Shown here piece by piece: positions 49,002-61,905 of a DNA stretch of 64,000 nt (positions within the stretch are counted from its first letter, which is position 1; every line of letters starts with the position of its first letter). Origin of the DNA: Tetrahymena thermophila SB210. Taxonomy: Eukaryota > Ciliophora > Oligohymenophorea > Hymenostomatida > Tetrahymenidae. The DNA is taken from NCBI RefSeq assembly GCF_000189635.1, contig NW_002476387.1, positions 806,001-870,000 of the forward strand, given 5' to 3'. The notes beneath the pieces were generated by a model, which was not told the origin of the DNA, did not search any database, and saw only the letters and a program-made list of their open reading frames with translations. Position numbers and translations under genes: made by a program.

Positions 49002-50864
49002 TCAAAAAGCGAAACTAAAATTGGCGAATATACTTCCTTTTGTGCCGTCTCCCAAATCCATTTTTCTAAACTACTAAAAATCTTATTGTTATAAAATATA
49101 CTCGCACTTCCTGAAATTGCTAACGTCTTCCTCATATTCAAATTTAACTTCATCCTATTGTTTTTAATTATTATTCTACTATTCTTATTCACCTACGAAT
49201 TTCACATCACTTTTTGTTTCTTATGGGCCAACATAAAAAGGACAGATAATCTTAAAATTTGGGAAATTTTCATCAGTCTCAAATCTGTTTTAATCTTTTT
49301 CCAATATTTTCTTTTCTAGGTATGCTCTCATTGATTCTAAACAGACTTCATGCCCACAACCCAATTTAAACTTTTTATTAGAACATTTATCATTGGTAAA
49401 ACTATCATAAGAATGATCAAAGTGGCATATAGGGTAAATATATTTCTTTTATTATGGAACAACCTATTAATTCATTTATTATTATTATTTAGGTTGTTAG
49501 TAATTAGTAATTTATTACTATTATTAAGCTTGAGCTTAACCATTATTATTTATATTTCTCATTTGCTACTATTGGTTTTAACCCATGCCCATGTTATTAA
49601 TACCATTGTTGAATGGTCCATTATTATTTTATGCATTTATTTGATTTGGGATATTTGGCTGGTTTTGATTTGCCATATTATTTCCTACTCCAAACTAATT
49701 AATTTATCTTTAGTTATTCGCCATTCCTTAACCAATTTAATGTGCTATTTAATTACTATTTTGATTCTATACATTATTTAACTAACCTTGAGGGACTTGA
49801 GATGGTTAATTAAAATTATTAGGTTATCTATTTGGTATATTGTTATTATCTTATACAATGGGCTTTACATTCTAATTGTTTTGAGCTATATTAGGATTAA
49901 AATTCGGATTCATAGGTAATTATGGTGGTTAAATATTGTGATTCAGATTATTAGGTTAGTTATTTTGAGGGTTAGTATTAATTTGATTATTAGTTGTTCC
50001 TTGAGGTGTGGTTAAAATTTGTTTATTTTATCCATTAGCAGTATTTTGTTGGTTATTTGTATTTGCATTGTTTTGAAAGGTAGGATAATTCCCTAAACTA
50101 GTATTCTGTTGTGGCATGTTGTTAAAATTGGATTAATTTGTTTAATTTTGATTCATATTAGCAGGGGGCTACATTTGTTAATTATTTATATTTGGAGGCA
50201 TAATTGTAGGATTATTATTTCCCCTAGGATTAAATTAAGTTTAATTATTATTTAGGCTATTACTCTACATTTATTATTATCCAACCAAATTCTAATTTGG
50301 AGGTACCATGTTATTTGGATTACCTATATTTGCAGGTAAGCCATTGCTTGCAGGATTTCCCATGGTTTATTATTAATTCATCCCAAATTGAACCTGAGGA
50401 GGCATTATCAAATTTTTAGGTAGCTACATACCAAACTACTAGTTTTAAGCAATATTATTGTTGTTGAATTATTAATTTTGAGTAGGAATATTATAGTTAT
50501 TATTGATATTATTACTTTAATTATTAGGATTAACATTGCTCACCTCTTACTAGTTTGAAAATCTGTTTTAGTTAATGTTTTATTACATGGTCATATTATT
50601 AGGAAATCCCATTTGATTATTTCCATTTGGTTGATTCTGATTCATTGGTAATTACATGTTATTTTACATCCCAAATTAGTTTTACTGATTTCTGTTTTGG
50701 TTTTGGTTTTGAAGATTATTATTATTATTAAATCCCTAATTATTATTCTAGCCAAAGTTGTTAGGAGGTTAATTACCATTGAAGTTATTTTAAGGGGGCT
50801 AAACATTTGGTTAAGTAGGTTTCTAAAATTGAGATTAAAAGTTACCTTAGCCAAAAGGATTCAT
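49002..50864 (-). CDS. Prion-like Q/N-rich protein with C-terminal RING-like Cys/His domain, 620 aa
   Basis: One intronless frame of exactly 621 codons, MNPFGQGNFQSQFQKPTQ at 50864 to TGA 49002-49004. Residues 1-465 are Asn, Gln, Pro, Gly and Met with almost no charge, a prion-like composition. Around residues 475-560 lies an ordered domain: YPICHFDHSYDSF, KCSNKKFKLGCGHEVCLESM, RAYLEKK and FKIICPF. The spacing C-x2-H, then C, then C-G-H-x2-C, then C-P is that of a degenerate RING or related zinc-binding fold, as in E3 ubiquitin ligases; only one Cys of the last pair is clear, so zinc binding and ligase activity are inferences. The acidic tail includes VKFEYEEDVSNF. Confidence 0.8.
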
Positions 50865-52019
50865 TTTTAAGCTTTCTTTTTATAACTTGATATGAAAATA
50901 TTTTTAGTTAATAGTTTTGTGAACTTCTTTCTTTCCTAATATCTGAATGTTTTTCTTTATTATATTTAATTTATAAAAAATAAACAATATAGATTAGTTT
51001 TTGTTTTAACTAATTAGAATATTTAATTAAATATCCTCTTGTCTTCATAAAAATAAAAATCTTTTAATAAAAAAGGGGGAAAATCCATCCGTATCTAACT
51101 TATACCTCTGATTTTCATAATTTTATAAACGCTATTAACTTTAAAAAAAAAATATCTATTAATATACTATAAAAAATTTATTATAGATACATATTTCATA
51201 AAATTTTAAGATATTTGTCTAAAAATATTAATTAACACTTATTCAATCTATTTTTTAGAAATTATTGAATGTTATTTTATTTTATAAAATTTTGTTAAGA
51301 TAGTGATTTTAAAGTAAAATCATCTTACAAACAAATATTTTTAATGTTTGAACAAAGGTAAATAAAAACCTTTAAAGTATTGTTTTTGTAAGCCCGTCTC
51401 AAAAAATTTATTAAGAGGAATAAAAAAGAAATCTAAAAAAAATTAAATTTCTAAAGTAGCTTTTTTCATATAAAAATAATGATTCATTTAATTTGAAAAT
51501 AAGATAGTGATTGATTTCATATCAAATTAAATTTTAATTTATTTTAATATAAAATTATTATAGCAACTCCCTTAATAAATCAGATTTGTTGAACAAAACA
51601 ATTTAGAATATAAATAATTTTTTAACATACATTTTAATTTCTATTAAATTTGTTTTCCATTCCTATTTATGAATCAATGCTAAATTAAGATTTTCTAATT
51701 ATTTATTTGTTGCTTAATTTTTACCCATATTAGATATATCTTATTAGAATAAATGAAAAATTAATAAATATATAGCCAATTAAAATACCAAATTAATAAA
51801 AAATTTGTTTCATTCATTTTTTGTTATTCTTTAAGAAGAATATTTTATATATATATTTTACATACGAAAATAAGAAGCGAGATATCAATAATGCCATGCC
51901 TTTTATAAGTCTATAATTATACAAAAATTGTATTTAATCAAAATTTCAAAAATTAACAGTTTTTTAAAAATTTTGGTTCATAAATTAATTTATTATTAGG
52001 CAAGTAAGTAAATATAGAA
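50865..52019. other. Intergenic, divergent promoters
   Basis: AT-rich spacer between the RING-like gene (-) and the WD40 gene (+). No element recognised. Confidence 0.5.
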
Positions 52020-53606
52020 ATGAGTTAATAAAGCAGTACAAAAGTTCCATCATTAGTATTTAAAATGGAAGATCATAGCAAATAAAAACAAAAACCATAA
52101 AACTCAACTTTAGGTGGAAAACATGGGTAAATAAATAAATAAGAATTTTACTTATTGGTATTTAAGAAGAAAAATATTCGATTCTAAATATAAAATAGAG
52201 TAGTAAATTATAAAGACAGTGAAAAGAAACTAAGTTTATAAAGATAAATTTAAATAAAAGATGTTGATATTTTTTCTTTGAGATTTAGTTAAGATGATAA
52301 GCTTATAGCCGCTGGTAATTTATAATGGATTTTACAATATTTTATGTAGTTTTCGACTAGCACTAACATTTTAAAATCTCTTGTATTAATTAGGATGCGC
52401 AGATGGAAGCGTCAAAATTCTTAATGCAGAAAATGGTACAAAATTTTATTTTAAATTAGCTTAATTTAAATTTAATTTATAAAAATAATATTAATTTTAA
52501 ACCTATTATTGCTTTAAAAATAGGTCAATAGCTAGGATCTTTATAGGGGTAAGTTAAAAGCATTTGTTTAACCATGTTGCAAAAATGATAAACACACTTA
52601 ATTAAATAATAGAGCAATCCATATTCTCAATGCTCCAACAACAAGCGTCAGGTGGAAACCAAAACAGTAATAAAATGACCCATATTAGTTGCTATCTGTA
52701 AATTCAGATGGCTCTATTACTCACTGGGATGCTTTAGGATGTAAGTTTCTAAATTAGAATTTTATTATATAAAATAATTGTTTATTTTCTATATAACTAA
52801 CTATATAGAGAAAGCAATCCATAGAATGATTGAAAATAAAGGACATAATATACTTTCATTAGATTATAATAATGATGGGTCTAAATTTGCAACAGCTGGA
52901 AAAGATTTTAGAGTTAGTTATTTTTATTTATATTTAATTATAATTTTATGAAAATATTATCTTATTGTTCCATAAAAGGTGAGAGTATACGATGATTAGA
53001 CAAAGTAGTTATATATTGATTTTGAATAAGGAGATTGGAATATTCCTGGACACACAAATAGAATCTTTTCTTTAAAGTTCTTACAAGATTAGCCCGATAT
53101 TCTTCTTAGCTGTGGATGGGATAGCAATATACATATTTGGGATTTAAGAGCAAAAAAGAGTGTTGCCCATTTTTATGGACCAAAAGTCAGTGGTGACAGC
53201 ATAGATTACAAGAATAATTAAATACTTACTGGTTCTTATAGGAATGCTGATTAAATTTAGTTATGGGACTTCAACACAAGAAAACTTATAAAGAAGATAG
53301 ATTGGGAACCTGGAATACAACTTGATAAAGCATATATTTATTCGATTTAGTTTAGGTAATATTGTAAATGTTTTTTAAATTAATTATTTAATATTTAACT
53401 GTAGTAAAAAAAATGATGAAACCATAACTGCAGCATGTAGTGGATTAAATGAAGTAAGAGTATTTGATTAAAAAGACAGAGTATGTGGCTGCATAAATGA
53501 CATGAGTGATAGTATATACACTCTTGATTACTGCAATACCAAAGATGTTTTTGCATTTGCTGGAACTGAAAGCATTGTTTATTTAATGAATATAGAAAAT
53601 GTATGA
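52020..53606 (+). CDS. WD40-repeat protein
   Basis: A beta-propeller protein of about 390-400 residues starting MSQQSSTKVPSLVFKMEDHS. At least seven small introns of the usual size interrupt it (for example from about 52127 to 52194, and one beginning GTAATT at about 52317). Repeat blades visible: IFSLRFSQDDKLIAAGCADG with SVKILNAENG; SVRWKP then LLSVNSDGSITHWDALG; ILSLDYNNDGSKFATAGKDF then RVRVYDD; GHTNRIFSLKF then DILLSCGWDSNIHIWDLR; QILTGSYRNADQIQLWDFNT; TAACSGLNEVRVFDQ; and VFAFAGTESIVYLMN. That gives seven blades, a complete propeller. Ends NIENV at TGA 53604-53606. WD40 propellers serve as binding platforms; partner and pathway cannot be read from the sequence. Confidence 0.88.
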
Positions 53607-54435
53607 TATTTATTCAAAATAATTCAAATCAAAAAATTCCATAAACATCTTCTCATGATAACCAATTAATCCTATATTTGATAGAGCTTTTCTAGCTTGA
53701 GAGTAATTAAAAAGAAAGAGATAAATTATCGAATTAAATTTTATTATAATTAATTAATTATTGGCATTTTATATTCCATTTTTCCAAATTAAAAAAAATT
53801 TATAGAGTATTTCAATTTTTAGGTTGTAAAATTTAATAAAATTAGCTTTATTTAAAATAGATTTTATACAAAATGTATTTTTATAATTTTATAGAAAATA
53901 AATAAATTTAATAGTATTTACTTTCAATAAAATAAGAAAATTGTTATGTTTTCTTATTTGTATAATTATTCAGTCTTTATTACACATTCATTTTAATTAT
54001 TAGGTTTTTCAAGTTAAGTTTTATATATTAAATATTAAGAATAAGTTTCATTATATTTATCTCAGATATTTTATAAATAGCTAATATTCAAATACTTTTG
54101 TTGTTTAAGAGAAAAACAAAATTTTACAACAATTTCTGTAATTTTGACATTTTATTCCAGTGATAATTTTTTAAAACATTTAATTAGATTTTTGAAAATT
54201 TTAAATAATTTATTGTTAAGATATAGATTTTAAGAGATTTGTGAGTTATATATATTCTTTGGATGATATTTGTTTGTTTTTTTACTTATGAAATTTCAAA
54301 TTTTGGTTTATTAATTAAACTGTAAAAGATAGAAGAGGATTTATAACATTTTAAAATATTGAAGTTATTGTTTTTAGTTATTAAATTAGTATTAATCAAT
54401 TAATTAATTAATCAGCTGTTTATTTTTCAATCGAT
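53607..54435. other. Intergenic
   Basis: AT-rich spacer between two + strand genes. Nothing recognised. Confidence 0.5.
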
Positions 54436-56881
54436 ATGAGCGATTTAGAAGATATAGATGATTTTTATAATGAATCATTTGAAAATGATAAAAAAGTAAG
54501 GCCTCCTGCGGCTCCTCCAAAATAAAATGCAGTAGTCTCTTCAAATAATAAAAATAATAAAAACTCAAATTAACAAGATGATGAATATTTTGATGATTTT
54601 AATACAAAGCCATTAGATGAATCTATAAATGATGATCATGCAAAATAGAATAACCATGAAGAATATGATTCTTATGGAGATTAATAGAAGAATTAAAAAA
54701 TTCCTATTATTCCAAAATAAAATTAGCAAAAACCTTAAGCTGAATAGCACTAACCAGTTGTTTAGGAACATAGAAAAAGCGAGTAACAAATATTATGATT
54801 TGCTTAATATTGAATATTTAAAATGATTTATTTCTATAGGCTTCCTTCATAAAATCAGTCCGCAAAAAAAAATGAAAATCAAATACCAACTACAAATTCA
54901 ATTTAAAATTCAGTTATGACCAGCTAAAATAAGCAAACTTTGATTGAGAAAAATAAAAAGTTAAAATAAGATCTTAAAATGTTGGCTACTGAACTTGATA
55001 AAATATTAGTCAAAGAGAAAGAAAAAAGAGAACAAAGATACAGTCAGAAGGAGGAAGACGAAGAGCTAAAAGGTATAGTAATTAGAAAATAAGCACTTAA
55101 ATAAATTTTAATTCTAAAAATAGATCGTAAACATAGAGTGTAAAAATAATTAGCTGAGATAAATAAATTGAAATAGAATATTACGAGGATAAAAAATCAA
55201 TTATAAAATGTGTTTGAAAATAATAAGTAATTTAATTCTAAAAAATATAAATAATAATCTTTATTTTAGTGTAGTCTAAAAAGAAGATGAGTTGCTCTTT
55301 TTGAAGAAATAAATTGCTGAAGTTAAATCTGAGTATGATAGCTTGCAAAATATAAACGAAAAGTAGTAACAAGCTTTAAACGAATTAAAAGATAATGGAC
55401 AGTATTCTTCTAATGTAAAAAATCATAACATATTATGATTCTACTACTATTAATAATTTTTTTATAAAGGTTGAAAAACTACGCTAAACTTTAGCCAAAG
55501 TCAAAGATGAATATAGAAAGTTGAATGATTAAGTATAAGATTAAGAAAAAGATTTAAGGAAATAACATGAAAACTTAGTAACAAAAGAAGATAATATCAG
55601 ATAGCTAACAGAAAGAATAAATGAAAAAAAGAGATCTTAAAATAGTCATCAGTCTCAAGCTGGTGATGATGATGTAAATTAAATTAATAATTGGATAAAT
55701 GTCTTTAAAGCAATTTATTTTTTTAAATAACAAAGGTTTATGAGAGAGACCTCCAAGATTTAGAGGAAAAAATTAAAGAACAAGAAAATAAAAAGAAGCA
55801 AATTGAAAAAAAATATTTGGAAAAGTAAAAATAAATTGAGAAAGAAAAGAGAGATCTTCAGCAAGAGCTTTCTAAGAAAATGACAATTTTAAAGAGCAAA
55901 GAAAAAGAAATAAAACTTAACTAAATCAAGCTTAAAGAAGTAGAAAAATATATAAGAAATATGAATGCAAAAGAGGGTAAAATTAAGAAATATTCAACAA
56001 AAATATTAAGGTTTTTATAATAAAAGATACTAAAAGTGTTGTTAGTGAAAGCCATATGGATATTATTAATAGAGACCATTCTAAAAATGTAACTTTTTTC
56101 TTTTAAATTAAGCCTATGATCTAAAGAATGATTAATTAAATATTTCTAAGGTAAAACAACTTAAACGCCCACCTATGCTGAATAAAAAACCAGGAGCTTC
56201 TGCTAACCCTAGAAAAGACGAAGGACAAATAAAGGTTGAGGATTAATAAAAGTAGTAGCCTTAAAAGAAATAGAATGAAGCTGATGATTAAGAAAGAGGT
56301 AGAAGAAAAGAAAGGACACCTGAAAGTAATTAAAAGTAATCTAATAAAAAGCAAAGGTAAAATATATTTGATATGAAGTATTTATTTATTTATTTATTTA
56401 CTTTTGTTAGAGATTAATCCCCTGAATAGAATAACAACTAGTAACACAAATAAGAAAAATAATAAGATTATAAAAAACCTTCAGAATAAGAAGTAGATCT
56501 TGATGAATTAGAGTATGCAAACAACGACTTTGACGATTATAATAGCAGATAAAATACTGCTTAAGGGTAAAGAAAACCAGATTCAACAAAATAGATTAGT
56601 AATAATTAAATAAGTTAAAATCAAAATAAAAAAGATGATAGCTTTGATTTATAAAGTGAGTCCTAACCTTCAAAAAATAAATTTAAAGAGCTTGATGATG
56701 ATAAGTAATTATTTTTAAATTAATAATCCATAAAAATAAATTTATTTTTATGATTTCAATAAAAAGTGCAAAGGATCAGGAAAATAATAATTAAATGAAT
56801 TCAAAGGAAGAAAATATTGAAGAAAAAGTAGAAGAAAATGTATTTTCTAAGCCAGCTTTCATGCTAAAAAAGAAAAAATGA
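54436..56881 (+). CDS. Coiled-coil protein with acidic N-terminus
   Basis: Starts MSDLEDIDDFYNESFEND. Introns of about 50-120 nt join the parts: GA|GTAACA...CTATAG, then G|GTATAG...AAATAG, two more between 55200 and 55470, and others at about 55678, 55980, 56356 and 56703. Residues about 30-120 are Q/N-rich and Pro-poor. A long coiled coil follows: LKQDLKMLATELDKILVKEK, DRKHRVQKQLAEINKLKQNI, VEKLRQTLAKVKDEYRKLND and VYERDLQDLEEKIKEQENKK. The C-terminal quarter is Gln/Lys-rich and disordered, then EEVDLDELEYANNDFDDYN-like acidic sequence, ending FSKPAFMLKKKK at TGA 56879-56881. It resembles axonemal or basal-body coiled-coil proteins in build, but I can name no family. Confidence 0.78.
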
Positions 56882-58054
56882 AGAAAATAGATTTATCATA
56901 GGCGATTATGGTTTTTAAAAAATTAGATTAAGAAAAAATAATAAAATATAAAAACAAACACATATCATATTTATTTCTTAAAAGAATAAAACGAAAAATT
57001 AAAGTTAAAATTATAGTATTATATTATTTAATAAGAAAGAACTAATTATGATACCAACATATTAATTAATCAATTTTATTTGTATTTATTCTTTAATATT
57101 ATTTATAAATCTATCAATTAATTAATCAGTTAAAATCTATCACTTGTTAATTCACTTATTTTAATAGAGATGAAATATTACGTTATTCTTTAACGATAAT
57201 ATTTATTTTATATCATATTCCAATTATTTTATTTTATTTTATTTATTTAAAAATCATTAAAGTATTAAGTTATTACCTTATGTTTTCAATATTTTTTTGC
57301 TTTAAACAATCTAATATCAATTATTTAAATCACTAAATACATATTATCTTTACTTAAAATTGTAAGTAAACTTACTGTTTTCCAAAAATATTTTTTTAAG
57401 TTAAATATTTTTCATAGTTTTTTTCATTTTAAATAATTAAAAATTATTTTTCAATTAAATTTAAAGGAAGGAATTAAATAAAAAAGTAGTTAAATTTGGT
57501 TAAATATAAAATATAAATAGTATTTAAATGAATCAAACAATGATAATATTTACATAATTGATATAGAAATACTAATAAAAGTAATTATTTTGCAAATATT
57601 ATTAAATTTTAATGGTGATTATAGTTAAGATAATTTAAATTGTTTATATAACTCAAATAATTATAAAAATATTTACTTTGTTAGTATAAAAGTCTTAATT
57701 AATATTTGATTGATTAATTTTATTAATTCTTATTTACTTAATGAATTACTTATATTTGTAGTTTCAAATTTATGTTTGTTTTTTTAATTATTTTTGCTTT
57801 TTTCTTGCAAATCGAAAATAAATTTGATTTATTTTTATTTATCAATATTAATTTTTAATACTTATTAAATTTATATTATAATTAATTAGCTGGATTTAGA
57901 TAAATATTAAAATCCTGCTCTTTTTATATTAAAGTTTTTAATTATATGTTATTTTTTTTAATTTGGTCGCTTTGCAACAATATAATTTTGATAGATAGTT
58001 AGTTATGCTTTATTTTCAAAAAACTATCTATTAATTATGATTTTATTACTTATT
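56882..58054. other. Intergenic, convergent genes
   Basis: 1.2 kb of very AT-rich DNA. No gene or structure seen. Confidence 0.5.
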
Positions 58055-61000
58055 TCATCTGTTATTGCTATTGATTTTTCTATCAAAAGATGAGAATTAA
58101 TTCACTTTGTTTGATATTTCAGATATTTTTTAATCTAAAAGTCTCAACTTGTTGAATTGGGCGTGAATTTGATTTCCAGAATTAGTGTTACTGATTTATG
58201 AAGAGTTTGATGATTGGGGTTAATTATTTTAATTATTGTTGAAGTTATTGTTTCCGTTGTTTGTACTTGAATTCATATAAGAATAATTTTCATTATTTCC
58301 ATAAATCTAGTTTTCTTTAAATTTCTTTCTTAATTATAATTCACCAGCTGCTGCTCTGTTACTTGGAGTAATGTTCAAAGATTTTCTAAAATCTTTATCT
58401 GAAAATTTATTGAAATCTCCATTGTAATGTTATGAAGAAGAAGCTGTTGCAGTTTTATTGCCTTAGTTTAATACAGATGAATATTCTAACTTATTACCAT
58501 GAGAAGCATAATCAGCAGAGTTTAAAGCAGGTTGTTAAAAGTTTTTGCGTTCCTCAAGGATTGGTTTATTCTTTTTTTCTTAATTTCCAAAAAGCTTTAT
58601 TTTATAATTATTAAATGCTATCATAACTACAGTGACATTGTCTAGTGATCTCTTATTGAGAGAATCACGGAGTATACTCTCTACAGCCACGCTGCATTAT
58701 TTGTGAATATTTTCTGATATTTCTTCATTATTCCAAACACTTTGGATGACTTCTTTACTGGTCATTTTATCAAACACACCATCACCTATTTAGATAATAA
58801 ATATATTTAAATTAATAATGATTTTTTTTCTAAAATGTATTTAATTTAATTTAATGATTTTCTAAAAATATTTAATTTACTAGCCAAAACAATAAAATCA
58901 TGATCATCAGTAATCTTAAAAGACTTAATCTCTGGCTCTGAGATGACAACATTAGGATTCCCTCCTAGTTTCTCAACTTTCGCTTCAATGTCACCAAATG
59001 TTCTTGAAACCTTAATATTCAAATTAGCTTAAGAAATGTAAATATTTTAATATAATTTTTTACAGATAATCTTCCAGGGAAAACTCTGAGGGGTCCAACG
59101 ACTAGTTAAGTCTATGCCTTTTAATCTCCAGTTCCTTGCTTAACTTAAGTAGCATGAGTTCTATATTTTATTAGATTAAATGTTATTTTATGTAATTTTA
59201 AACTTTTTTATTTTTTATTACTGATAAATTTTTCCTCCTCCTTGAATGATTCTCTTTTATTCTAACTCATCTGTTGGCTTATGATCACGAGAAAGAGTGT
59301 AAACTTTTTAACCAGACTCTCCAGATAGCACTGCTCTAGAATCTCCTACATTGGCAACATAACAGGTATCACCAACTATCAATATTACAATAGCACAAGA
59401 GCCACTGCGATCAATTTAATCTTCCTAAGCCTAAGCAAGGTCTAAGAATGCTTTTTCCGCAGCTGCAAAGCCATTTCTTAAGGCCTCTTTAGGATTCCAA
59501 GGGAAACTACTTTCTTTAATCACCTAAAATAAAATATAAAATCAATATTAAAATTCATTTGATTAATAAAAAAGAAAATTAATCAAAATAGATTTAATTA
59601 ACTTAAAAAATTTGTAAACAAAAATATATTCAAACACATTTTAAATATGGCTAATTTTTGAAATTTTAAATAAATTAATTTACAAATTAGTGGAGATTAT
59701 CACGAAGGAAATCAGCGCAGTTTACACCACCATGACCATCGTAAACTCCAAAGAATGAACACTTAGGCCACTGCTCATTAGCACGAGAAGCTGGTTTCAT
59801 GATATTTAAAATAATAGAAACTCTATCTTCGTTATAATTTCTGACTAGACCTTAGTTTGTGTTTGCAGCATACTATTTTTTTAATGTTAAAGATATTTTT
59901 AATTAAGTTATTAATTCAAATTTGAATTTGATTATAAATTAATAAACTCAATAAAAAGCTTTGTTACTTGTTTTGAGTGTAAAAAAAATTTTTTAAACTC
60001 CTCAATTAATTAATTAAAAATTGTAAACTTAAATCTTATTAAAGACTTTAACTTTAACAATAAAATAAATAAATAATCAATCGTATAATTAATTACTGCT
60101 TTAACAATTCCGTTTCTTTTGAAAGAACACTTAGTGGGCTCGTGGTTAGGGAGAGGTTCAGTTTTTCCTATAAGTGGTTCATTTACATTCTATGTTAGTT
60201 AAGCTTTTAACATCTACTTTTAATCCATAGCAGCTTAATTTTACTGTTAAATTTAAGTTGAATTTTGATTTGTAGAAACCTAAGAAGAGTTTTAAAGTGG
60301 AACTTGCTTCTTAATTTAGTTGTTTTATATTTGCTGTTATTGTTATTATGATTATTGTGTTAAAGGGTTGATGTTTTCGTTATTTTGACTATTCTTTTAT
60401 TGGTTTTACAATTACTGTTGTTACTGATAAGGTTAATTTGGTTATTACTAAGCAAATTGTTAATTTTATTAAGATTAAATAACTCTCTATATTTCATGTC
60501 CTTATATGCTTTTAGAGAGTCTTTTTTATTCTTCCTGCTATTTATATGAAGCAAATCCTTCTTTCAGATTTATAGAAGCTCCAACTTACTTTTTGAATTA
60601 GTTATTACTGTTTTGTCCATTCATAAAAGAGTTATTTCCTTATGATTATGACACCTATTACTATTATCCATTCATGCTGCTTGGCTACATATAATTGTTT
60701 TATTTAGCTTTAATTGAGGGTGATTCATCCCTAATATTTTATTACTAATTATTTCCGTTATTGTTTGAGTTTCTTTAAAGGTTATTTGATAAATGATTGT
60801 GGTTTGAGTTATAGTTTGCTTATTAGTTATTTTCAGATCCATGAGCAGCAAAGTGCTGATTTGTTAAATTATGGCGCTAATAAGATGTATTTAGTGTTGG
60901 GATATTTCCTGTTTAGGTAGAAGATGATGGTTACTGTTATTATTATAGTTGCATTTAATTGTGAGTAGACTAAAATTCTAAGGAAGCCTTTTCATTGAAT

Positions 61001-61905
61001 TTGGTAGTCATCAATCCATTTAAAGAAGAAATCAAAGAATGTTTTGTGCCGAACATAGGAGCAGATGAATTTGTAGCAGAGTAAGAAGTAAAGTTATTAG
61101 CGCTATAAGGACGAGTTTCTCCTGAAGTATCTATAGAGAGTTTGTTTATGTTAGAATTTAAAGTATTGCCTGAGCTTCCATTTATATTTTGGAAGTGATT
61201 ACTGTTATTGTTGCTGTTGGCAGTAGAAGTATTTTGCTAGAAGTTACGAGTAAAATTCATAGAGTTTTATAAATTATCACCTTGCTTGCCAGTAATTTTA
61301 GTTTATTACTTTTGAGAGTTATTTCTTGCATTTGAATTGCCGCTACTTGTATTCAAAAGTATTTATTAGGTATTTGAATAGTTTTCAGATTTATTTTAGT
61401 CTTTATTTAAACTACTTGAAGCGTTTCCAAATTATCTAGAGAATTGTTGCTCATATGAAGAACTGCTGCTATTGGTATTTCCATTTTATTAATGATTTCC
61501 ATGTGATTAGTTCTAATTTTACATAGCTACTTATTGATATCTATGCTAATGTTAGAAGTGCTAAGCACCAAAGTTATTTCCTTAAGCTTAGTTTATATTC
61601 TATCCAAAAACACCTTAGGTAGTAGAAGAAGCTTCAGGAGTCATGGATTATATAAAGTTTACACCTCCTTTTGATATGCGGAGAGGATTATAACTTGAGC
61701 GTACTGACTCGCTTTCTATGTGGAGCTTTTATGATTAATTATAAAAATTACTGCTATTGCTTTGCAAAGACAAAGAAGGTGCTCCTAATCCTCCATTATA
61801 AGAAGTAGTTGTATGAGGAGGATATCCAGCTGAAAGCGGAATCGTGTTCCCAATTAAGTTATTGGAAGTCTCTATATTGGTCAACCCAGGTCTATTTCTT
61901 TACAT
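58055..61905 (-). CDS. PP2C-type protein phosphatase with long Q/N/S-rich N-terminus
   Basis: Metal-dependent Ser/Thr phosphatase. Starts MQRNRPGLTNIETSNNL at 61905. About 590 residues of Ser, Asn and Gln low complexity come first (61.9-60.2 kb), with a long Gln run near 60310-60350. The catalytic domain is split by four or five introns between 60.1 and 58.6 kb. PP2C motifs: NQGLVRNYNEDRVSI (Asp of motif 1), FFGVYDGHGGVNC (metal-binding DGHGG), CYVANVGDSRAVLS, LSRDHKP, LSVSRTFGDIEAK, IVLASDGVFDKM (split by an intron after LA), and SLDNVTVVMI (final metal Asp). All key Asp residues are present, so it should be active. A further 150 Asn/Ser-rich residues end KINSNNR at TGA 58055-58057. Substrates are unknown; the disordered flanks may target or regulate it. 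Confidence 0.93.

Noticed and set aside
49350-49781. Hydrophobic 143-aa open frame on the + strand
   Set aside because: Antisense of the Q/N-rich RING-like gene, whose frame is intact over 621 codons.
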